Source: CAJCJE01 sp963818685 (lineage in GTDB: Bacteria > Actinomycetota > Actinomycetes > Mycobacteriales > Pseudonocardiaceae). Taken from it: a stretch of 64,000 nucleotides of DNA. Below the pieces are notes generated by a model. That model was not told where the DNA came from and ran no database searches. It saw only the letters and a program-made list of their open reading frames with translations. Where the stretch lies: NCBI GenBank assembly GCA_963818685.1, contig CAWFTJ010000009.1:248001-312000 (forward strand), read 5' to 3'. This document shows, piece by piece, positions 50,552 to 59,833 of the stretch (position 1 is the stretch's first letter; each line of letters opens with the position of its first letter). Position numbers and translations under genes: made by a program.

Positions 50552-51373
50552 TCAGTCGGGAGTGACGCCGGGCTGCTTGCCGGGCAGTACCGCAACCGGC
50601 TCGGTTGCCGGTGCGAGCACGTCGACGACGTGCGGTTCGGGGAGGATCGCCCCGGCGTCGCCGGTGGTCAGGCCAAGCCCGGCCGGGCCGGCGGACCCAC
50701 CGCTGCTCCCGCCGGTGCCGGGCAGGCCCGGCACGGTGAGCGGAGGAAACGGGACGGAGCCGGGGCTGCGCGGGGCCGGTTGCGTGCCGCGACCGCCGTC
50801 GAACGGACCTGCGATCGACCCGACGACGCCACCGATCCTGCTGTGCTGTCCGACGAACGGACCGTCCTGCACGGTGATGTGGTGCGGGGCGACCGGGGCG
50901 GCGGCGGGCACGGCGATGCTCGGTGCGGCCGGAGGGGAAACCGGGGTTCGGGCGAAGTGCTGGACCAGCTGGGTCGGCAGGTCCCGCTCAACCGGCAGCC
51001 GGTCGCCGAGCCGACCGACCGTGCCACGTAGGCCGGTGGTGAGCTGGTCGAGTCCGACCGGGGTGGTGGTGGCGGGCACGGTCGGCAGCGGCAGTACCGC
51101 GCGCTGGCTCGGTTCGGTGACCGCACTGACCGTTGTGGACAGCGGAGTTTCGAAGGACGTGACCGCGGTATCCAATGTGGCCGACGTGTCCGATGTGGAC
51201 AGACCCTGCACAACCGCCGGCGCACTGGGAACCGATGACAGCGGGTCCGCGGACGCGGTCTGCGAGGAGAGCAGCCAGGCGGCGGCGGTCGCCGCGGTCG
51301 CGCCGCCGAGGACGAGCAGCGCACGGGACAGCAGCCGCGGCCTGCGGCGCTCTCCAGCGGTTGCCCTACCCAC
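50552..51373 (-). CDS. Secreted or membrane-tethered Pro-rich protein
   Basis: This 273-residue protein has a basic N-terminus (GERRRPRLLSRALL) and a hydrophobic segment, LLVLGGATAATAAAWLL, that acts as signal peptide or anchor. The rest is Pro/Ser/Thr-rich and probably unfolded (VPFPPLTVPGLPGTGGSSGG). Family unknown. It lies 187 bp upstream of the giant repeat protein on the same strand and shares its low-complexity style, so the two may be co-expressed cell-surface proteins. Confidence 0.68.
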   Translation of the reverse strand: MGRATAGERRRPRLLSRALLVLGGATAATAAAWLLSSQTASADPLSSVPSAPAVVQGLSTSDTSATLDTAVTSFETPLSTTVSAVTEPSQRAVLPLPTVPATTTPVGLDQLTTGLRGTVGRLGDRLPVERDLPTQLVQHFARTPVSPPAAPSIAVPAAAPVAPHHITVQDGPFVGQHSRIGGVVGSIAGPFDGGRGTQPAPRSPGSVPFPPLTVPGLPGTGGSSGGSAGPAGLGLTTGDAGAILPEPHVVDVLAPATEPVAVLPGKQPGVTPD

Positions 51374-51629
51374 GATCGGCGTTTCCTTTCCCTGCTTTGA
51401 GATTCGCTGCTGTGAGGTTCGCTACGTGTGGCCGAATCGATATCGAACGGCTACCCAACGTCGACTCCGCAGAGGTTGTCAGTTCTCGGCAGCCTCGCGC
51501 ATCCCCGGCGCGCCACTTTGCCCTGATCGTGTGACGAACACAGCGTGTTTCCACCGGACACGAGGAGTAGTTATGCAGGCGAGGGCTCCGTGGCGCACGT
51601 TCGTCCGGCTCGCCCGATAACGTGGTCGC

Positions 51630-52850
51630 GTGAACCACGCCAAGGCAACCGACGTCACGTCGAGCGTTCCGCGGCTGCTCAGAGTCAGCGCCGCACTGGG
51701 TTGGCGCTTCCTGGTGGTGATCGGCGCGATCGGGTTGATCGTCTGGATCGCCGGCTACCTCAGCATCGTGGTCTTCCCGGTGGCCATCGCGCTGCTGCTC
51801 GCCGCGTTGCTCGCCCCGGTCGTCGACCGCCTGCACCGCTGGCACGTGCCGCGCGGCCTGTCCACCGCGATCGCTTTGGTCGGCGGTCTTGCCGTGGTCG
51901 GCGGCGTGCTCACGTTCGTGATCAACGAGTTCTCCAACGGCCTGCCCGCGCTGGCGACCCAGGTCAACCAGAGCATCGGCACGATCGGCAACTGGTTGGA
52001 GCAGGGCCCGCTGCACCTGAGCCCCAAACAGCTGCAGACCGTGCTGAACAAGTTCATCAGCAGCCTCGGCGCCAACTCCGACTCGCTCACCTCCGGCGCG
52101 CTCACCACCGCCGCGACCGTCGGCGAGGTGCTCGCCGGCATGCTGCTCACCCTGTTCACCACCATCTTCTTCCTGCATGACGGCGCGTCGATCTGGGCGT
52201 TCGTGCTCAGGATCGTCCCGGTCGACATCAGGGACCGGGTCAACGTCGCCGGCAGGCGCGGGTTCTCCTCGCTGGTCTCCTACGTGCGAGCCACCGCCGA
52301 GGTGGCGATCGTGGACGCGGTCGGCATCGGCGTCGGCGTCGCCATCGTGGGTGTGCCGCTCGCCGCGCCGCTTGGCGCGCTGGTGTTCCTCGCCGCGTTC
52401 GTGCCGATCGTCGGTGCGGTCATCGCCGGCGCCGTCGCGGTGCTGGTCGCTTTGGTCGCCAAGGGCCTGCTGGCCGCGTTGATCGTGCTGCTGATCGTGA
52501 TCGCGGTGATGCAGTTGGAGAGCCACATCCTGCAACCGTGGCTGCTCGGCCGCGCCGTGCGACTGCACCCGCTCGCGGTGGTGCTGTCCATCGCGACCGG
52601 CATCGCCACCGGCGGCATCGCGGGCGGGTTGCTCGCCGTGCCGCTGCTCGCGGTGCTCAACTCCGGGATCCGCTCCCTGCTGCACGACCCGTCCATAGAC
52701 CCGGACCAGGTACACGCGCTGCACCGCAGCGAAGCCGTGCCGCTGTCCGCCCAGAGCGAACTCGAACCTGCCGTACGGCCCGATCCCGAAGATTCCGGCT
52801 CGGACGCGTCCGACTCCGACCAGTCGAACGAGGCACCAGACAAGGAGTGA
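51630..52850 (+). CDS. AI-2E family transporter
   Basis: This 406-residue membrane protein has seven to eight helices in the order of the AI-2E (YdbO/TqsA-like) family. VVFPVAIALLLAALLAPVVD at the start and SHILQPWLLGRAVRLHPL near the end are the best-conserved blocks. Members export autoinducer-2 or act as sodium/proton antiporters, so the substrate is open. The C-terminus is acidic and disordered. GTG 51630 is 6 nt after TAACGT and looks leaderless. Confidence 0.92.
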   Translation: MNHAKATDVTSSVPRLLRVSAALGWRFLVVIGAIGLIVWIAGYLSIVVFPVAIALLLAALLAPVVDRLHRWHVPRGLSTAIALVGGLAVVGGVLTFVINEFSNGLPALATQVNQSIGTIGNWLEQGPLHLSPKQLQTVLNKFISSLGANSDSLTSGALTTAATVGEVLAGMLLTLFTTIFFLHDGASIWAFVLRIVPVDIRDRVNVAGRRGFSSLVSYVRATAEVAIVDAVGIGVGVAIVGVPLAAPLGALVFLAAFVPIVGAVIAGAVAVLVALVAKGLLAALIVLLIVIAVMQLESHILQPWLLGRAVRLHPLAVVLSIATGIATGGIAGGLLAVPLLAVLNSGIRSLLHDPSIDPDQVHALHRSEAVPLSAQSELEPAVRPDPEDSGSDASDSDQSNEAPDKE

Positions 52851-52972
52851 GATTTTCGCCCCGGGATCTCGCTCCGGTGGTTACCAGCCGCCCCGAACCG
52901 GGCAGGATGGTCCCCTGAAGGGAGCGGACCTTGGCGCAGCGTGCCTTAGTTCATGGGGAGGGGGGTACCGCG

Positions 52973-54118
52973 ATGCCGGCCGACCCGATCACCCCGTGGT
53001 GGCGCGCTGCGGTGGTGCTGCGGGTCGCCACCTACGCGTTCGCGGTGGCCATGACCGGCCTCTACGACAAGCAGTACGCCCGGCCCGCGCTCGGCTGGGT
53101 GGCCGTTGCCGTGCTCGGCGTGTGGAGCGCGATCACCTGCTACTGCTACCTGCGGGAGAACAGCAGATGGCAGTGGCTGATCATCCTCGACCTGGTGATC
53201 GCGTGCGTGATCATGTTCAGCTCCCGGTTCGTGTTCACCCCGGCCGAACTGTCCAGCCAGGCGCCGACGCCGTTGCTCACCACGGTGTGGGTGACCAGCG
53301 TGCTCGCGGCAGGCGCGATCGGCGGCGGCCCGATCGGCGGAGTGGTCTTCGGTCTCGTGCTGTCCGCGTTCAACTTCGGCACGCACGGATACGTGGACGT
53401 CGACCTGGCCAGGGACGCGGTGGAGCTGGTCTCCGTCGGCTTCGCCATCGGACTGGCCACCAGGACCGCGCGTCGGTCGGCCGCGCGGCTGGCCTCGGCA
53501 CTGCGCTCGGAAGCCGCGACCGCGGAACGCGAACGGCTCGCCCGCTCGATCCACGACAGCGTGCTACAGGTGTTGGCCAGGGTGCAGCGACGCGGCGCCG
53601 AACTCGGCGGGGAAGCGGCGGAACTGGCGCGCCTGGCAGGCGAGCAGGAGATCGCGCTGCGCTCGCTGGTCTCCGCGGCGCCACCGGAGTCCACAGTGGA
53701 TGGTGAAGTGGACCTGCGCGCACACCTACAGATCCTCACCACCCCTCGGGTCGCGGTATCGGTCCCGGCGACCAGAGTGATGCTGCCGGCCGCGACCGCA
53801 AGCGAACTGTCCGGTGTCGTGCGTGAGGCACTGGCCAATGTGGACAAACATGCCGGCCCACAGGCCAAGGCGTGGATCCTGCTGGAGGACCTTGGCGAGA
53901 GCGTCGTACTGAGCGTGCGTGACGACGGCCCCGGCATTCCCGCCGACCGGCTGCGCGCGGCCGAACGCGAGGGGCGGATGGGCGTCGCCAAATCGATAAG
54001 AGGCCGGATCAGCGAGCTGGGGGGCCATGCCGAGCTCACCACCGGCATTGGGCAGGGCACCGAGTGGGAGCTGCGGGTGCCCCGGGTGCGGGGACGTGGC
54101 AGGGAGGCGAAGACATGA
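52973..54118 (+). CDS. MacS-like sensor histidine kinase
   Basis: This 381-residue kinase has four to five membrane helices (about 12-160), a HisKA_3-type box (RLARSIHDSVLQVLARVQR, His 194) and an ATPase domain (REALANVDKHA, VRDDGPGIPADRL). The SIHD variant and DxKHA N-box are typical of the MacS family. ATG 52973 follows GGGGAGGGGGG; a TTG at 52931 gives a longer frame without family fit. The stop overlaps the response-regulator gene. Confidence 0.92.
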   Translation: MPADPITPWWRAAVVLRVATYAFAVAMTGLYDKQYARPALGWVAVAVLGVWSAITCYCYLRENSRWQWLIILDLVIACVIMFSSRFVFTPAELSSQAPTPLLTTVWVTSVLAAGAIGGGPIGGVVFGLVLSAFNFGTHGYVDVDLARDAVELVSVGFAIGLATRTARRSAARLASALRSEAATAERERLARSIHDSVLQVLARVQRRGAELGGEAAELARLAGEQEIALRSLVSAAPPESTVDGEVDLRAHLQILTTPRVAVSVPATRVMLPAATASELSGVVREALANVDKHAGPQAKAWILLEDLGESVVLSVRDDGPGIPADRLRAAEREGRMGVAKSIRGRISELGGHAELTTGIGQGTEWELRVPRVRGRGREAKT

Positions 54119-54810
54119 CCAGCGCTGGCGAGATTCGGGGCGGCGAACCGGGCAAAGACGGTTCGATCTCGGTGATGGTGGTCGACGACCATCCGCTGTG
54201 GCGGGACGGGGTCGCAAGAGACCTCACCGAACGCGGCTTCACGGTGCCGGCCACCGCAGGCGACACCGACGCGGCGGTGCGCATCGCCGCCACGGTGCGG
54301 CCGGACGTGGTGCTGATGGATCTCAACCTGGGCTCCGGCTCCGGCGTGGACGCGATCCTGCGCATCACCGGCGACCTGCCCAGCACCCGCGTGCTGGTGC
54401 TCTCGGCCAGCGGCGCGCACAGCGACGTGCTGGAGGCGGTCAAGGCGGGCGCGTCCGGCTACCTGGTCAAATCCGCGTCGGTGGAGGAACTCGTCGACGC
54501 GGTCCGGCGCACCGCCGCGGGCGACGCGGTGTTCACCGCCGGCCTGGCCGGCCTCGTGCTCGGCGAGTACCGCAGGATGTCGGTCAGCGGCCCGGATGAC
54601 GAGCAGGCGCCACGGCTCACCGACCGGGAAACGGACGTACTCCGCCTGGTCGCCAAGGGCCTGACCGCACGCCAGATCGCCGATCGCCTGGTGATCTCGC
54701 ACCGGACCGTCGAAAGCCACGTGCAGTCCACGCTGCGCAAACTCCAACTGCACAACCGGGTCGAACTCGCCCGCTACGCCATCGAACATGGCCTAGATAC
54801 TGACAGCTGA
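54115..54810 (+). CDS. LuxR-family response regulator
   Basis: This 231-residue regulator has a receiver domain (MVVDDHPLWRDGV, phospho-Asp 69 in VVLMDLNLG, Lys in YLVKSAS) and a LuxR HTH (LTDRETDVLRLVAKGLTARQ, then VESHVQSTLRKLQLHNRVEL). ATG 54115 overlaps the kinase stop (ATGA), so the two are translationally coupled partners. Confidence 0.94.
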   Translation: MTSAGEIRGGEPGKDGSISVMVVDDHPLWRDGVARDLTERGFTVPATAGDTDAAVRIAATVRPDVVLMDLNLGSGSGVDAILRITGDLPSTRVLVLSASGAHSDVLEAVKAGASGYLVKSASVEELVDAVRRTAAGDAVFTAGLAGLVLGEYRRMSVSGPDDEQAPRLTDRETDVLRLVAKGLTARQIADRLVISHRTVESHVQSTLRKLQLHNRVELARYAIEHGLDTDS

Positions 54811-54839
54811 GCCCGCCGGCCATCACCGCTCACAGGCAG

Positions 54840-55018
54840 TTGTCCACACCCCCCGAAATCCATCCACAGCTCGCCCCTCCCACCCAACCCCGCCCCAAAA
54901 ATTCGACTAGTTTCAGTAGCGGGGGCATCCCCCTTGGGAGCGGTGGGTTGGGTTTGGGGGAGGTGAAGGGGTTTCGGGTTTTTGGGGTTTGGATTTTGGT
55001 GGTGGTGTTGGGGACGGG
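54840..55018. other. Intergenic region with DnaA-box-like site and G-rich tract
   Basis: TTGTCCACA is at 54840-54848. GGGGG-CAT-CCCCC is at 54921-54933. From 54934 the plus strand is almost only G and T for about 85 bp, with many GGG runs (for example GGGTTGGGTTTGGGGG), a potential G-quadruplex. It lies downstream of both convergent genes and probably takes part in termination of ptsI, whose transcript would carry the C-rich complement. Confidence 0.5.
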
Positions 55019-56662
55019 TCAGCCGATGCGCAGGGCGGCTCGGGCCGCGGCACGGGCGGCTCGCGGGTCGGGCGCGGCCACGGCGGCTCGTGCGGCGATC
55101 TGGCAGGCGTCGATGGTGGCCTCGCCGAGCGTGGCACCGACCAGGGTGATAGCTGGCGCGTTCATCGACAGGCTGGACACGCCGAGGCCGGCAAGTACGC
55201 AGGCGAGCAGCGGATCCGCAGCGGCTTCGCCGCACACGCCTGCTGGTTTGTCCGCTGCGCGGGCGGCCTCCGTCACCAGGGCGATCAGGCGGAGCAGCGC
55301 GGGCTGCCACGGGTCGTTCAGCGCGGCCACGGCACCGACCTGCCGGTCCGCGGCGAAGACGTACTGGGCCAGGTCGTTGGTGCCGAGGCTGACGAAGTCG
55401 ACCTCGGCGAAGACCTCCTTGGCCGACAGTGCAGCCGCCGGAACCTCGATCATCACGCCTGCCCTGCTCAGGCCCGCTGCGTGTGCGCGTTCGGCGAACC
55501 AGGCGGCTTCCTCGGGGGTGGCGACCATCGGGGCCATCACGCTGACCTCGGCGCCGCTGTCCTGCGCCGCCGCAGCGATCGCGGCGAGCTGACGGTCGAT
55601 CAGGTCGACCCGGTCGCGGGCAACGCGCAGGCCGCGCACGCCGAGCGCGGGGTTGGGTTCGGGGGCCAGGCGCAGGAACGCGAGCGGCTTGTCCGCGCCG
55701 GCGTCCAGCGTTCTGACGATCACTGGTTTCCCGTGAAACGGTGCCAGGACCTCGGCGTACGCCTTCCGCTGAGCCTCGACGTCCGGCTCCTCGGTGGCGG
55801 AGAGGTAGCAGAACTCGGTGCGGAACAGGCCGACGCCTTCCGCGCCTTGCGCCACACCGGCCTTGGCGTCCGCTGCGCTGCCGACGTTGGCGAGGATCTT
55901 CACCCGGTGGCCGTCGGAGGTGCTGCCGACGCCGTTCCACTCGGTCTTCGCGCCGGTGGTCGCGGCCTGGACGTGCACGGGACCGGTGGTCACCTCGACC
56001 TCACCGCTGTCGCCGTTCACGACCAGACCGGTCAGCTCCTGGTCGAGGATGCCTCGGCAGGCGACCACGGCCGGGATGCCCAGCGCCCTGGCGAGGATCG
56101 CCGTGTGACTGGTCGGGCCGCCCTCCTCGGTGACCAGCGCGAGCACCCTGGCCGGGTCGAGCCCGGCGGTGTCGGCGGGGGCGAGGTCCTTGGCGACCAG
56201 AATGCTCGGCCCTGGCAGCTCGGGGACGCCGGGCGGGGCGAGGCCCAGCAGTTCGGCGACGAGCCGATTGCGGATGTCGATGACGTCGGTGGCGCGCTCG
56301 GCCAGGTAGCCGCCCGCTGCTTCCAGCGCCGCCGCGAACGTGCCCGCGGCCTGATAGACGGCGCGGGGCGCCGGCAGGCCATCGCGCACGAGTTCCTCGG
56401 CCTGGCCGATGAGTGCCGGGTCTGCGGCCATCGCGGCGGTCATTTCCAGGACCGCGGCTGCTTCGCCGTCCGCTGCCTTGGCTGCGGCCTCCAACCGGTC
56501 CGCGACGAGCTTGGCGGCCGGTTCGATGCGCGCGGCCTCGACGGCCGGGTCGGCGGGGGCCGGATGCTCGGGTGGCTCCGGCAACGGCGGTGCCACCAGC
56601 ACAACGGGTCCGGACGCGACGCCCGGACTGACCCCGACCCCCGTCAGCCGCGTGTTCGACAT
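55019..56662 (-). CDS. ptsI: PTS enzyme I (phosphoenolpyruvate-protein phosphotransferase)
   Basis: This 547-residue cytosolic enzyme transfers phosphate from PEP to HPr, the first step of PTS sugar uptake. The phospho-His is 186 in GGPTSHTAILARALG. The PEP-binding barrel has GLFRTEFCYL, VIVRTLDAGADKPL, APMVATPEEAAWF and SLGTNDLAQYVFAADR, with the active Cys in AGVCGEAAADP. Length is normal. No HPr or permease gene is adjacent. GAGGAGG is 13 nt before the ATG, which lies in a 14-bp palindrome. Confidence 0.95.
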   Translation of the reverse strand: MSNTRLTGVGVSPGVASGPVVLVAPPLPEPPEHPAPADPAVEAARIEPAAKLVADRLEAAAKAADGEAAAVLEMTAAMAADPALIGQAEELVRDGLPAPRAVYQAAGTFAAALEAAGGYLAERATDVIDIRNRLVAELLGLAPPGVPELPGPSILVAKDLAPADTAGLDPARVLALVTEEGGPTSHTAILARALGIPAVVACRGILDQELTGLVVNGDSGEVEVTTGPVHVQAATTGAKTEWNGVGSTSDGHRVKILANVGSAADAKAGVAQGAEGVGLFRTEFCYLSATEEPDVEAQRKAYAEVLAPFHGKPVIVRTLDAGADKPLAFLRLAPEPNPALGVRGLRVARDRVDLIDRQLAAIAAAAQDSGAEVSVMAPMVATPEEAAWFAERAHAAGLSRAGVMIEVPAAALSAKEVFAEVDFVSLGTNDLAQYVFAADRQVGAVAALNDPWQPALLRLIALVTEAARAADKPAGVCGEAAADPLLACVLAGLGVSSLSMNAPAITLVGATLGEATIDACQIAARAAVAAPDPRAARAAARAALRIG

Positions 56663-56674
56663 GGTCTAGACCAT
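56661..56674. promoter_or_regulatory. Palindrome at ptsI start codon
   Basis: ATGGTCTAGACCAT is a perfect 14-bp palindrome that overlaps the ptsI start codon and separates it from the ribosome site. It may be a repressor operator in the 5' leader. Confidence 0.35.
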
Positions 56675-56704
56675 ACCTCCTCGCGGTGTCGGGCAGCCAT
56701 GCCG

Positions 56705-56956
56705 TCAGGCAGCGGCTTCGAGAGCCTTGCGCACCTGCTCGATCGACGGGTTGACCAGCCAGGCGTCACCGATGTTCGCGGTCGGCACGGTCTCGTTGCC
56801 GTTGGCGACGGCGCGCACGGCAGCGGCGGCGTCCGGGTCCTGCCAGATGTCCAATTCGGTCCAGGTGAGCTTGTTGGCGCGCAGGGCGGCGCGCAGCATC
56901 GAGCAGAACGGGCACCCCGGGCGGGTGTACAGCACGATATCGGTGTGGTCGGCCAT
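56705..56956 (-). CDS. Glutaredoxin-like protein (mycoredoxin type)
   Basis: This 83-residue thioredoxin-fold protein has the active site TRPGCPFCSML and the cis-Pro block ETVPTANIG. The length and CPFC site fit actinobacterial mycoredoxin-like proteins that reduce mycothiol mixed disulphides; a NrdH-type role is an alternative. ATG 56956 follows GGAG. It is 42 bp upstream of ptsI on the same strand. Confidence 0.88.
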   Translation of the reverse strand: MADHTDIVLYTRPGCPFCSMLRAALRANKLTWTELDIWQDPDAAAAVRAVANGNETVPTANIGDAWLVNPSIEQVRKALEAAA

Positions 56957-57090
56957 GTCTCCAGTGTGCCGGGAAATATGCGCGGAACGGAATCAACCCG
57001 GGCTCAAACCCGGGATTGACGACTGTTCGTGGTCGCAACGTCATCGTGGCTTCGCAGAGGTTTCCACGCGCAGCGAACGGAGCAGTGACG

Positions 57091-57552
57091 GTGAACATCA
57101 CCGAAATCGTCATCGGCGTGGCCGTCGTGATCTTGTTGCTGGCCAGGCAGGTGCAGAAGCGCTCGGTCAGGGAGGACAGCCGCCCGCTCATCTTCCTGGT
57201 CCTCGCGGTGATCGGCCTGCTTGAGGCGGGGCAGTACCTCAAGGCGAACCCGGTGAACAGCGAGGCCATCCTGCTGTCCGTGGCCAGCCTGGTACTTGCC
57301 GCCGTGTTCGGCGTGATCCGCGCCTACACCGTGCGGTTGTGGCGCGAGAACGGCCAACTGTTCCGCCAGGGCAACGTGCTGACCGTGCTGCTCTGGATCG
57401 TCGCCATCGCCATCCACCTCGGTGGCGACACACTCATCGACAGCGCGGCCAAGGGCCTGAGCACCGCGACGCTACTGCTCTACCTTGCGGTCACGCTCGG
57501 CGTGCAGCAGATGGTCGTGCGGTACCGGGCGACCCGGCTCAGCCACGCCTGA
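57091..57552 (+). CDS. CcdC/DUF1453-like membrane protein
   Basis: This 153-residue protein has four to five predicted helices: ITEIVIGVAVVILLLARQV, LIFLVLAVIGLLEAGQYL, AILLSVASLVLAAVFGVIRA, VLTVLLWIVAIAIHLGG and the C-terminal segment. The pattern and the Arg after helix 1 resemble CcdC-like DUF1453 proteins, a family whose function is not settled. GTG 57091 follows GGAG by 8 nt; longer starts add a basic stretch. Confidence 0.68.
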   Translation: MNITEIVIGVAVVILLLARQVQKRSVREDSRPLIFLVLAVIGLLEAGQYLKANPVNSEAILLSVASLVLAAVFGVIRAYTVRLWRENGQLFRQGNVLTVLLWIVAIAIHLGGDTLIDSAAKGLSTATLLLYLAVTLGVQQMVVRYRATRLSHA

Positions 57553-57571
57553 CGCTCCCGCGATCCCCGGC

Positions 57572-59749
57572 TCACCTCACCGACTCCAGCACTCGTCGAC
57601 CCTCGGCGGGCGTCTCGTCGTGTTCGGCGGGATCGGCCAGACCGAGCCGACCTCGCAGGCGGCGCAGCCACGCCGGTGCCCACCAGGCCGCGTTGCCGAG
57701 CAGCCGCAGCACGGCGGGAACCAGCAACATCCGGACCACCGTCGCATCGAGCAGCAGCGCGACGATCATGCCGACGCCGAGGAAGCGCATGGTCTGCAAC
57801 TGGGAAAGGCCGAACGCGCCGGTGACCACGATCAACAGCAGCGCGGCCGAGGAGATCATCCGGCCGGTGCGCAGCAGACCGGTGCGCACCGAGTCCGATG
57901 TGGACATACCGGATTCGCGTGCTTCCACCATTCTGGACAGCAGGAACGTCTCGTAGTCGGTGGAAAGGCCGAACACCACGGCGCCGATCAGCACGATCAT
58001 GCCTGGCTGCACCGGTTCGGGCGTCACGTCGAGCAGGCCGGCGCCATGGCCGAGCTGGAAGATCGCGACGAGCACGCCGAACGTCGCGGACAGGCTCAAC
58101 GCGCTCATCAGCACCGCCTTGATCGGCAGCAGCACCGAGCCGAAGGCGAGGAACATCAGCACGAGCGTGGCCGCGACCAGAATGCCGATCATCAGCGGAA
58201 CCCGGCTGACCACACTGTTCGTACTGTCCACTACCGAAGCGGAGAATCCGCCGACGAGCACCTGCTCACCTACTGGCGCCGGCAGTGCCCGGATCGCGCT
58301 GACCGCGTTCTCCGCGGTGTCACCGAGCGGGTCGCCCGCCAACGTCGCGTCCAGCAGGACCAGGTCGCCGTGAGCGCCCGCCGGGCTGACACCGGTAACT
58401 CCGGGCAGGGCGGCTATCCGCGCGGCGAACCGCTGGACGTCGGCGGCATCGGGTGGGTTGCCGTGCGCGCCGCGCAGCAGGACCTGGGCGCCGTTGTCGC
58501 TGTCGGCGGGGAAGTAGGTGCTGATCGTCTCGGCGACCTGCCTCGTCGCACTGCCGGGCGGCAACTGCTTGTCATCGACGGCGCCGAACCGCACGGACAG
58601 GAAGGGCGCGGCGAGCGCCAGCAGGATCGCGACGATCGGCACGGCGAACCGAATCGGCTTGCGCAGTACGGCGTCGGCGAGCTTGCGCAGCAGCGGCGAT
58701 GAACTGGCGGCGAGCGCGGTCGGGCTGCGTCGGGGCCAGGGCAGGGCGAGTTTGTCGACACGATGCCCGAGCAGGCCGAGCACGGCGGGCAGCAGGGTGA
58801 CCGAGACCAGCGCGGCGATGGCGACCGCGCACATGCCGCCGTAGGCGAGTGAGCGGAGGAATCCAAGCGGGAAGATGAGCAGTCCGGCCAGGGCGATGAC
58901 CAGTAGCGTCGCGGAGAAGACCACGGTGCGGCCGGAGGTGGCGACGGTGGCACGCACCGCATCGGCAGTGCTGCGGCCTGCGGCGAGTTCCTCCCGGAAC
59001 CGGCCGACCGTGAACAGGCCGTAGTCGATGGCGAGGCCGAGGCCGAGCAGGGAGACCACGTTGACCGCGAAGCTGTTCACGTCGACCAGGTGCCAGAGCA
59101 GGCGCAGCACGCCTAGTGAACCGGCGATCGCCAGTCCGCCGACCATGACCGGCAGGGCGGCCGCGACCACGCCGCCGAAGATCAGTAGCAACAGGATCAG
59201 CGTGATCGGCAGGGAGACCGCCTCGGCGAGTTCCAGGTCCGAGTTGGACTCATCGGTGATCGCGACGTCGGTCGGTACGGTGCCGCCGATCTCGCTGGTC
59301 AGGCCGGCGATGTCCAGGCTGTGCCGGATGCGCGCGTAGGCGTCGGCCTGCTGGTCGGCGGTCGCGTGTTGTCCGCGTTGTTGTCCGCGTTGTTGTCCGC
59401 GTTCAGCGTGATCTCGGCGATCGCACGGGAACGGTCGGCGGTGGCCAGTCGCGGGGAGCGGGTGTCCCAGTAGGACGGCGAGTGCCGCGGTGCCGATCCG
59501 TGGATCGTCGACGGTTCGGTTGCCCTGGGCGGTGTACACGACCACGACGTCACCGGCGCGCTGGCCGAGTTGACCTGCGACGAGATCCGCGACCCGGCTG
59601 GACTGGCTGTTCGGATCGTCGTAGCCGCCCTGACTCAACCGGCCGAACACGCTCGCGCCCCAGATTCCGCTGAGCAGGGTCGCGCCGAGGACGATGGCGA
59701 CAACCATCCACCGACGGCGATGGACCATCGATCCCCACCAGTCGAACAT
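57572..59749 (-). CDS. MMPL-family transporter with frame-scrambled segment
   Basis: This 725-residue RND-type exporter has two six-helix halves. Helix-1 region is FDWWGSMVHRRRWMVVAIV; conserved blocks are GLGLAIDYGLFTVGRFREE and VFGLSTDYETFLLSRMVEA in the two halves. Residues 93-128 (59366-59473) read as an Arg/Gln-rich string, but the next frame reads YWDTRSPRLATADRSRAIAE, the segment expected in the family. Two indels, one at each end, cancel. ATG 59749 has AGGAGG 8 nt upstream. It is divergent from a TetR gene that likely represses it. Confidence 0.9.
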   Translation of the reverse strand: MFDWWGSMVHRRRWMVVAIVLGATLLSGIWGASVFGRLSQGGYDDPNSQSSRVADLVAGQLGQRAGDVVVVYTAQGNRTVDDPRIGTAALAVLLGHPLPATGHRRPFPCDRRDHAERGQQRGQQRGQHATADQQADAYARIRHSLDIAGLTSEIGGTVPTDVAITDESNSDLELAEAVSLPITLILLLLIFGGVVAAALPVMVGGLAIAGSLGVLRLLWHLVDVNSFAVNVVSLLGLGLAIDYGLFTVGRFREELAAGRSTADAVRATVATSGRTVVFSATLLVIALAGLLIFPLGFLRSLAYGGMCAVAIAALVSVTLLPAVLGLLGHRVDKLALPWPRRSPTALAASSSPLLRKLADAVLRKPIRFAVPIVAILLALAAPFLSVRFGAVDDKQLPPGSATRQVAETISTYFPADSDNGAQVLLRGAHGNPPDAADVQRFAARIAALPGVTGVSPAGAHGDLVLLDATLAGDPLGDTAENAVSAIRALPAPVGEQVLVGGFSASVVDSTNSVVSRVPLMIGILVAATLVLMFLAFGSVLLPIKAVLMSALSLSATFGVLVAIFQLGHGAGLLDVTPEPVQPGMIVLIGAVVFGLSTDYETFLLSRMVEARESGMSTSDSVRTGLLRTGRMISSAALLLIVVTGAFGLSQLQTMRFLGVGMIVALLLDATVVRMLLVPAVLRLLGNAAWWAPAWLRRLRGRLGLADPAEHDETPAEGRRVLESVR
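59369..59404 (-). repeat. 12-bp tandem repeat, three copies
   Basis: TTGTCCGCGTTG occurs three times in tandem (last copy with one change). In the coding strand it repeats four codons, NADN, in the displaced frame. It marks one edge of the scrambled MMPL segment and is a probable slippage site. Confidence 0.85.
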
Positions 59750-59833
59750 CCCCGCGACCTCCTGTGCGTTTGTGGTGGACGATGTCCGTATCCGTTGGCG
59801 GCCCGTCGGCGGTGGCCGCATCACAGATCACTA

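Noticed and set aside
51573..51620. 15-codon leader frame with GAGGAG before the AI-2E transporter gene
   Set aside because: Its TAA stop is part of the TAACGT hexamer that fits a leaderless start at 51630, so the frame would lie upstream of the transcript.
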